Source: Liolophura sinensis (lineage: Eukaryota > Mollusca > Polyplacophora > Chitonida > Chitonidae). From it: DNA of 64,000 nt. The stretch is taken from positions 20,927,764 through 20,991,763 of the forward strand of contig NC_088306.1 in NCBI RefSeq assembly GCF_032854445.1. Reading direction: 5' to 3'. This document shows, one piece after another, positions 57,345 to 64,000 of the stretch (positions are counted from its first letter, which is position 1; every line of letters starts with the position of its first letter). A program made the position numbers and the translations under genes. A model generated the notes under the pieces. It saw nothing but the letters and a program-made list of their open reading frames with translations, was not told the DNA's origin and did not search any database.

Positions 57345-60300
57345 ATACTTTCCCGGTAAGGGTTATCGTCATTCGCTTGAGGTGTTCCATCACAGTTGTA
57401 CACCTGATTAGCAATTAATTATGAGAACAAGGAGCTTGAGCCCCAAGGTCCTGTGTTACCCCTTACCAGATGTGTACCCGAGATCAAACACCTCAAGCGA
57501 TTGGCAATAACCTACTTACATAATGACGCCATGTGCTTCATTTTGCGTGTCGCCCATTTTCCAGGATGTTGTATTGTTGTAAGATAATGACATTGGGCAG
57601 AAGATACCAAAGTTTTTGAAATGTCCACACAACGACCCAGGCTGAGACACAAAACAAGTCGTTTTGTATCCCTGGAGGAACACTTTTGGATGTTTCTGGT
57701 AGCATCAGTGTTAGATCAATAATATCTTTTAATGCCAATGACATTTTCTAAGCTCAGTGACATTTTCTCAGATGGGGTGCCCTAGATGGACAAAGACATG
57801 TTCTACATGATAAATTTTACATATCAGAAAGAGTTTTGTAGCTTGTCGATGTTGTTTTCTTAGCACAAAGTTAGGTGATTCCTGGGGATTTATATGTATT
57901 GTTTATATTGGCTTTTTATTAGCATTATTTAGAGTTTTTCGTTGTAAGATATGGCAGAATACAAATGTTTAGACGTGCGACAATATGAAATGCTTAAATG
58001 CTTAAATGCTTTCATTCTACGTACGAGGCTCGCCATGGTGATAAGGAAAGGACCTGGTGCGGTCAGGCGGAGAATCGGCCCCAGAGAGGTACAATAAAAA
58101 AGTGCTAATTTCGAAATGCCAGTACAATTCAGTAAATTTCGGAATCAGTAGTATAAGACTTGATGATTTTTGTCATGTTTTAGCAAGTACAAAATCTGTA
58201 TTTTGTGCCACGATCTGTCAGGTATCCCCACAGTACACTGGACTAACAAAGTTGCTGCGGAGAAAAGGTTGCATATCGGGTAAAAGTGCAAATCTTTGTG
58301 CCTCTTGTTTTTTTTTTCTTTCGAAACATTTTTTTTGAATGAGTAAGGATGAAGCCCGTCTTGCATTGAATAAGTGTTATCATGGATTAGAATGGATAAG
58401 CTATGATGTTACGTAATATATGGCAACCATGGCAACTTCATACGTGGATCTTGGTTAAGAGCACATGTGGTCTTTTAGCTATTATTAACCTTAACATGTT
58501 ATGCTTAGGGGTGAGTCAAGACTGAAAGTGAATATTTGTTATATATTTATTTAACTGATTGGTGCATAACTGAGTGGTCAAGAATTTTGCAGAAAGTTTC
58601 ATTTGCAGGGCAGCGATTTTCATAACTTTACAGTCTCTAATGCAAAAAGTAAAGAGATATTTCAGTGTGACTAGAGCCGATTTTTTTCGATTTTACAACC
58701 TATACGTCGCTTCAGTGTATGGTTGGAGCCCTATGGTTGTCATATGACAGGAACGGACCACTAAACAGAACTAAAAAAAGAAGTAGCCTTACTAGTTTGT
58801 TAGTCTCGTCTCGCTACTCGAGGTCCACAGTTTCTTGCACTGGGGCCGATTCCCCACCTTACCATAACAGGTCCTTTCGAGTGTCCATGAAACGGGAAAG
58901 GTGCATGTCTGTTCCGTATAAATGGAGAAGGTATAATGTTTGTTCTTGTGTGGAAAACGCCAATAATTGAAGTTCAGTTTTCTTTAGCTTATATCAGAAA
59001 ACACGGGAATCAATTCTCATCGTTATTATTTGAACTGATTTATAATTGTTGACTGACTGAATGTTTGCTTTGACATTACGGACACTTCTTCGTAAAAACA
59101 GAGACACGTAACTGAAGCGTTCCGACCACACCTGTGGAGCGGGAGTCCAGACAAGCCAGTGGTCAAAGACATTCTAGTGAATGTCTGGTTGTGGCCAGCA
59201 TTTGCTTTAGGTGCATTAGGTAAAAAAAACACGCCGTTATGTTAATTGAAATATATTTGACGTTACTGGTTTAACTTTACAAGGTACATTAATAGGTTAA
59301 AATATTTTAAAAGACATCCATGGCTGCGGTACTGCACAGGTGGCGTTAAGCCATTATTATTCACTCGTGATAATGGGACACTGTAACGACCATTGTGTGC
59401 GTTACCTTGCTGAATCATTTAACCAAAGACACAAGGATAACCAGAGCTAAAGAAACCACCGGGATTAGAATCGGTGCTTATCTCGGTGCTTCCGTCAGTC
59501 AATTTGGGTGAGATCAGTAAAATGACTGACGAATTTAGTTAAATCTCACAAATTTCTTTTCGAAGAACCAAGGTCTCAACAGTCATTCCAAGACCGGCAT
59601 CTCAAGGTGCAGGTCAGAACGCACAACCTGATTTACTCGGACGTTATGTCGAACTTACGAATATATGAAAATAGGTGTGATATATCATCGGGACGGTCAC
59701 ATACATTTCTGGGTAAATTACATGAAGGGATATCTCTAGCTCAGTCTTCCTCTCTACGCAGGGATATAAGTTATGGGCCATATTCAACAAAAACGCACAT
59801 CACTGAAGATGCGTTTTAGGAAATCTGACAACAGCTGCTCACAAAAGTAATTCAACGAGTTTGTTGATATAAGGCGGAGGTGAGTTTTGAGGACCATTTA
59901 ACACTGAGGACTAGACAGACTAATGCGGAAAACCATCTTGATACGAAACATTAATTACACCTGAACCAGGTCAGCAGCAAATATGAAACTCAATGCTGAT
60001 TGGCTGGTAATCCTCCAAAAATATCAGACTGGGTTACCCTTTAATCTTCGTTTACCATAAAAGTAATGGAAAACATTACTATTGCAAATATTACATGCAC
60101 TTAAATATTGGATGTCAACTAAACAGGAGGGTTGTCATCTTTATGCCAAATGAACGTGTGTTTGTTTCTCCATTGGTAATGTGTTTAAGTGAAAAGAGAG
60201 ATGCCAGGATGGTGTGTACCGACAACTAATGCATAAAGCAGAGTAAGCAAGATATAGTTTATAAATAGCATGTGAATCTAGCTAAATACTTGCTTACGAC

Positions 60301-60703
60301 CAGAACTGCAAGGTACATATTGACCAGCAAATCAAACTTATATACGGAACCGTGAATTTGTCGACTGCGTCTGCTAAAACGTCTCTATGGGAATGGGTGA
60401 AGTTCTCCAGTTCAGCTTTCACTGAGCCGTATGTAAGGTGTGGAAACAGATTTAAAACGTCTTGCAGATCGGAAAATATAGTTTGTGACCTTGCTTCATT
60501 CCTATATTGAAACTATCGGGTGCCTGTTTTCTTCGATGTTACCCATGGTAAGAGCTGGATATGACAGACGTAAATATAAGCAAAAGTCGGTTATGAACTA
60601 AATGACATTGGTTCTTCTCTGAGGATCACATGCTATAATACCTAGTTATCAATTCAAGAAATGTGAAAAGTGTCAACACAAGAACCACAATCACAGATCT
60701 ATC
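57345..60703. repeat. Array spacer between GPCR copies 8 and 9 (older copy)
   Basis: Homologous to the other array spacers but visibly more diverged from 57345 to about 59230, then almost identical to them from about 59230. It lacks a segment around 58170 found in the others. Its 3' end has the type B upstream sequence (TTATATACGG at 60338-60347 plus the extra segment), as before copy 3. No gene seen. Confidence 0.82.
58045..58884. mobile_element. Possible non-autonomous element with about 39-base terminal inverted repeats inside the spacer
   Basis: GAAAGGACCTGGTGCGGTCA... to ATCGGCCCCAG at about 58046-58084 matches the reverse complement of about 58846-58884 with roughly eight mismatches in 39. 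The left end occurs in every spacer (for example, near 1300 and 5825), but the right end exists only in this spacer; the others appear deleted between GGTTCA(C/G)AG and ATCAAACGGG. No transposase; class unknown. Confidence 0.45.
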
Positions 60704-61756
60704 ATGGAGATTCCAGCGTCAATTACTCCCTTCAACTTCACCAACTGTAGCACAAGCCTTGCTGAAGTCGGTCAGACAAACATCACCTTGTGTCCGATTT
60801 TCGCGATCTGTGTCTCAGTGGTGGCCACACCAGCTAATCTTATCGTCATTGCCTGCTTGTGGCGAGACCCCGGTTCGGAGGTTTCTGGCTTCTCTACCTA
60901 TGCTGTCTCAGTGGCGTTCACCGATTTACTGGTAGGTGTAGTTCTTATGCCTCTTAGATTCATTGGAGCGATTTCGACAACCTGGCCCTTTGGACTCGCT
61001 GGCTGCATTTTGTGGAGATATATCGATTTTGGGCTTATTTCTGTGTCCATGTTCCTCTTTCTGGCCATGGGTTACGATCGGTACCGTTGTGTGACAGCCC
61101 CTCTACAGTATCGTTCTCAGTTTAAGACAACCAAGGCGGCTTGGATATCGGTATTTGTGTGGATAGTAGGCTTTGTTTTATGGACACCGTATTTATTACT
61201 GAAAATGTTTATGCATCAGGTCAACTGCATTTTGTTTACTTTTGGACCTAATGTTTTAGAAGTAATCCAATTTACTGTAGCCTATTACATTCCCATTTTA
61301 GCACTTATTATAATGAACAGTATTTTGATATGGACACTGAACACACGAATTCCCCGATCACAATCGTCAGCAGCCAACAGCCGGCGGACGCCAGCTGACA
61401 TTTCAACGGTGACTGACGTCATTGGGCATCACTCCAGGTCATGTGAACCTGTGACGAATGTGTCCGTAATGAGAGTGAACAGAGGATATGTGGCGAAGAA
61501 GAGGCGTTCAGGAATGGCCTCAAATTATAAAATGGTCCTCCTGGTGGTCGTGTTTTGTGTATGTTGGCTGCCATATTGCATCACGTGGCCTGCAAATGGG
61601 CTGTGTCCCACGTGCATTTAAGAAGAAATCAGATATATTTTTGGATACTTTCCTTATGGACAGTCGGCCATTAATCCGTTGATCGTTATTTGCACAAGTC
61701 CACAAATTCGTTCCAAGCTAGCTCGTGCATGCACTGTGCATTTATGGACAAAGTAA
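60704..61756 (+). pseudogene. GPCR copy 9, full-length frame with one nonsense codon (type B)
   Basis: The 1053-base frame aligns to copy 2 without indels, but TCA has become TAA at 61619-61621 in the loop before TM7, giving a 305-residue product lacking TM7 and tail; the ancestral stop is at 61754-61756. All other motifs are intact: FNFTNCSTS, Asp3.32 in WRYIDFGLIS, DRY, CWLPY. TM2-TM3 and the upstream region match copy 3. Without TM7 (NP motif, Tyr7.43) signalling is unlikely. It could be a segregating null allele since one base decides it. Confidence 0.88.
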
Positions 61757-64000
61757 ATACTTTCCCGGTAAGGGTTTTCGCTATTCGCTTGTGGTGATTC
61801 ATCCATTGTACACGTGATAAGCAATTACTTATGAGAACGAGGAGCTTGAGCCCCCAGGTCCTGTGTTACCGCTTACCAGATGTGTACCCGAGATCAAACA
61901 CCTCAAGCGATTGGCGATAACCTACTGTGTTAATGACGCCATGTGCTTCATTTTGCGTATTGTCCATTTTCCAGGATCATTCTTGTTGTATTGTAAGATA
62001 ATAGCATTGGGCAGAAGATACCAAACCTTTTGAAATGTCCACACAACGACCCAGGCTGAAACACAAAACAAGTTTTGTGTATCCCTGGAGGAACACTTTT
62101 GGATGTTTCTGGTAGCATCAGTGTTAGACCAATAATATTTGTTCATGACATGTTCTTAGCTCAGTGACATTTACTCAGATGGGGTACCCTAGGTGGACAA
62201 AGACATGTTCTACATGAAAAATTTTACATATCAGAAATAGAAAGAGCTTTGTAGCTTGTCGGTGCTATTTTCTTAGCACATAGTGATTCCTGGTGGATTA
62301 ATATATACTGTCTATGTTTGCTTTTTATGAACATTATTTTGAGTTTTTCGTTGTAAGATATGCCAGAATACAAATGTTTAGATATGTGACATTAGGAAAC
62401 GCTTAAATACGTTCATTCTACGTACGATTCTCCCCAGGGGGAAAGGAAAGGACCTGGTGCGGTCAGGCGGAGAATCGGCCCCAGAGAGGTACGATAAGAA
62501 AGTGCTAATTTCAAAATCCCAGCACAATTCAGTAAATTTCGCAATCAGTAGTATAAGACTTGCTCGAAGCACACATGAAAATTATAATTTTGTAAAAGAG
62601 ATGGTTGCTTAGGAACAACCCTTTAAAACGCCCACTCGATCAAAAATGCTAATTTTTCGTTCAAACCAGGCACTGTTTTTAATTTACAGTATGAAGATTA
62701 ACGTTAACTAGAAAAATATCTTTACTGAAAGTTTCATCTTTTTTTTTTCTACGTGCTGTCAAAGTTTCGTTGGTTAACATTTGTCTTCATGTGTAAAACA
62801 ACAACTTCATACTGTGATGAGTTTCGTCATGTTTTAGCAAGTGTAAAGTCTGTGTTTTGTGCCACGATCTGTTAGGCATTTTCCACAGTACACTGGACTA
62901 ATAAAGTTACTGTGGAGAACAGTTTGCATATCCGGTAAAAGTACGACTTTTTGTGCCTCTTGTTGTTTTTTTCTTTGAAAAGATGCTTTTGAATGAGTAA
63001 GGATGTAGGCCGTCTTGCATTGAATAAGTGTTATCATGGATTAGAATGGATAAGCAATGATGTTACGTGATATATGGCAACCATAGGGACATCATACGTG
63101 AATCCTGGCTGAGAGTACTGTTACGCGTAGAGGAAGTTTAAGGCTGAAAATTAATATTTGTTATATATCTATTTAATTGATTGGTGCTTAACGGCGTGCT
63201 CAAGGATTTTTTTAGAAAGTTACATTTGTAGTTCAGCGATTTTCATAACTCTACAATGCCTAATGCAAAAAAAAGGTATTTCTCTGTGACTGGAGCCGGA
63301 TAGAAGTTTTCTAGTTTACGACTTATACATCGATTCAGCGCATGTTTGGAGCTTTATAAGCCGCATGCTTGCCATATAACAGAAACGGACCAGTAAAATA
63401 GAAATGAAAAAAGTAGCCTTACCACTCACATATGTAGTCAGTTTCGGTACTTAAGGTTCACAGATCAAACGGGCATGTTTGTTCTGTATAAATGGAGAAG
63501 GTATACTGTTTGTTCTTGTGTGGAAAACGTCAATAATTAAAGCTTTCTCTCTCTACTTGTTGCATTTGCTTTGGCCGGTTTTATCAGAAAACATGTTAAT
63601 CAATTCGTTATTATTTGAACTGATTTATAATTGGTGACTGACTACATGCTTGCTTTGACATTACGGACAACTCTTGCTAAAAATAGAGACACTTAACTGT
63701 TGCGTTTCTACTACACCTGTGCAGCAGGAGTTCAGGCAAGCCAGTGGTGAAAGACATTGTAGAGAATCTGTAGTGAATCCGGTTACGGACAGCATTACTA
63801 GAGGTGAATGTGCAGTGATGTTAATTGAAATATATTTGACGTTACTGGTTTAACTTTACAAGGTACAATAATAGGTTAAAATATTTTAAAAGACACCCAT
63901 GGCTGCGGTACTGCACAGGTGGCGTTAAGCCATTATTATTCACTTGTGATACTGGGACACTGTGACTACCATTGTGTGCGTTACCTTGCTGAACCATTTA
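61757..64000. repeat. Array spacer after GPCR copy 9 (cut by window edge)
   Basis: Nearly identical to spacer 1 (610 onward). It shares with spacer 1, and not with spacers 2 and 3, the short form CCTTACCACTCACATATGTA near 63416, GGTACAATAATAGG near 63862 and ATGCTTGCTTTGAC near 63644. The array therefore probably continues to the right. No gene seen. Confidence 0.85.

Overview
The window is eukaryotic nuclear DNA, most likely from a mollusc or a related lophotrochozoan. The evidence is long gene-poor stretches rich in tRNA-derived SINEs whose tail (a ...GAGTACGGCGTAAAACACC... core followed by (AAAT)n) is the type I associate with mollusc genomes. There are also spliced genes with GT-AG introns, minisatellites, and animal gene families: rhodopsin-class receptors, GnT-IV-type glycosyltransferases and a C-type lectin. 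The organism call rests on these features and recall, not on a database search.

Region 1 (1-14505, plus strand): a head-to-tail array of about 4.5 kb units, each holding one intronless muscarinic/histamine-like GPCR and a nearly identical 3.4-3.8 kb spacer. Copy 1 is cut by the window edge, copy 2 is intact, copy 3 has two nonsense codons, and copy 4 is intact and forms the array edge. Upstream sequence and TM2-TM3 sequence vary together and define a type A (copies 2 and 4, intact) and a type B (copies 3 and 9, both broken).

Region 2 (14506-44023): a non-array interval. It holds an intronless DapF-like epimerase/racemase gene (minus) that is bacterial in type and has an altered substrate pocket. 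Three large 3' exons of GnT-IV (MGAT4)-like glycosyltransferases follow (minus, all with a phase-1 acceptor). Two big minisatellites come next (39-bp units at 30.4-32.8 kb, 50-bp units at 33.0-34.9 kb). A three-exon C-type-lectin gene (minus, 41038 down to about 37.65 kb) could be assembled from splice sites; its first intron holds a 29-bp minisatellite.

Region 3 (44024-64000): a second, older GPCR cluster. Copies 5 and 6 (minus) and 7 (plus) are intact and divergent. There is also a broken 5' fragment, a dapF pseudogene joined to a truncated GPCR pseudogene (copy 8) with a SINE inside each, and copy 9, full length except for one nonsense codon. Copy 9 is flanked by the Region 1 spacer, so the array homology recurs about 60 kb away and continues past the right edge.

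The GPCRs look like one lineage-specific receptor family evolving by tandem duplication, sequence exchange and pseudogenization. The racemase, glycosyltransferases and lectin have no demonstrated functional link to it; any link is inference from position only.
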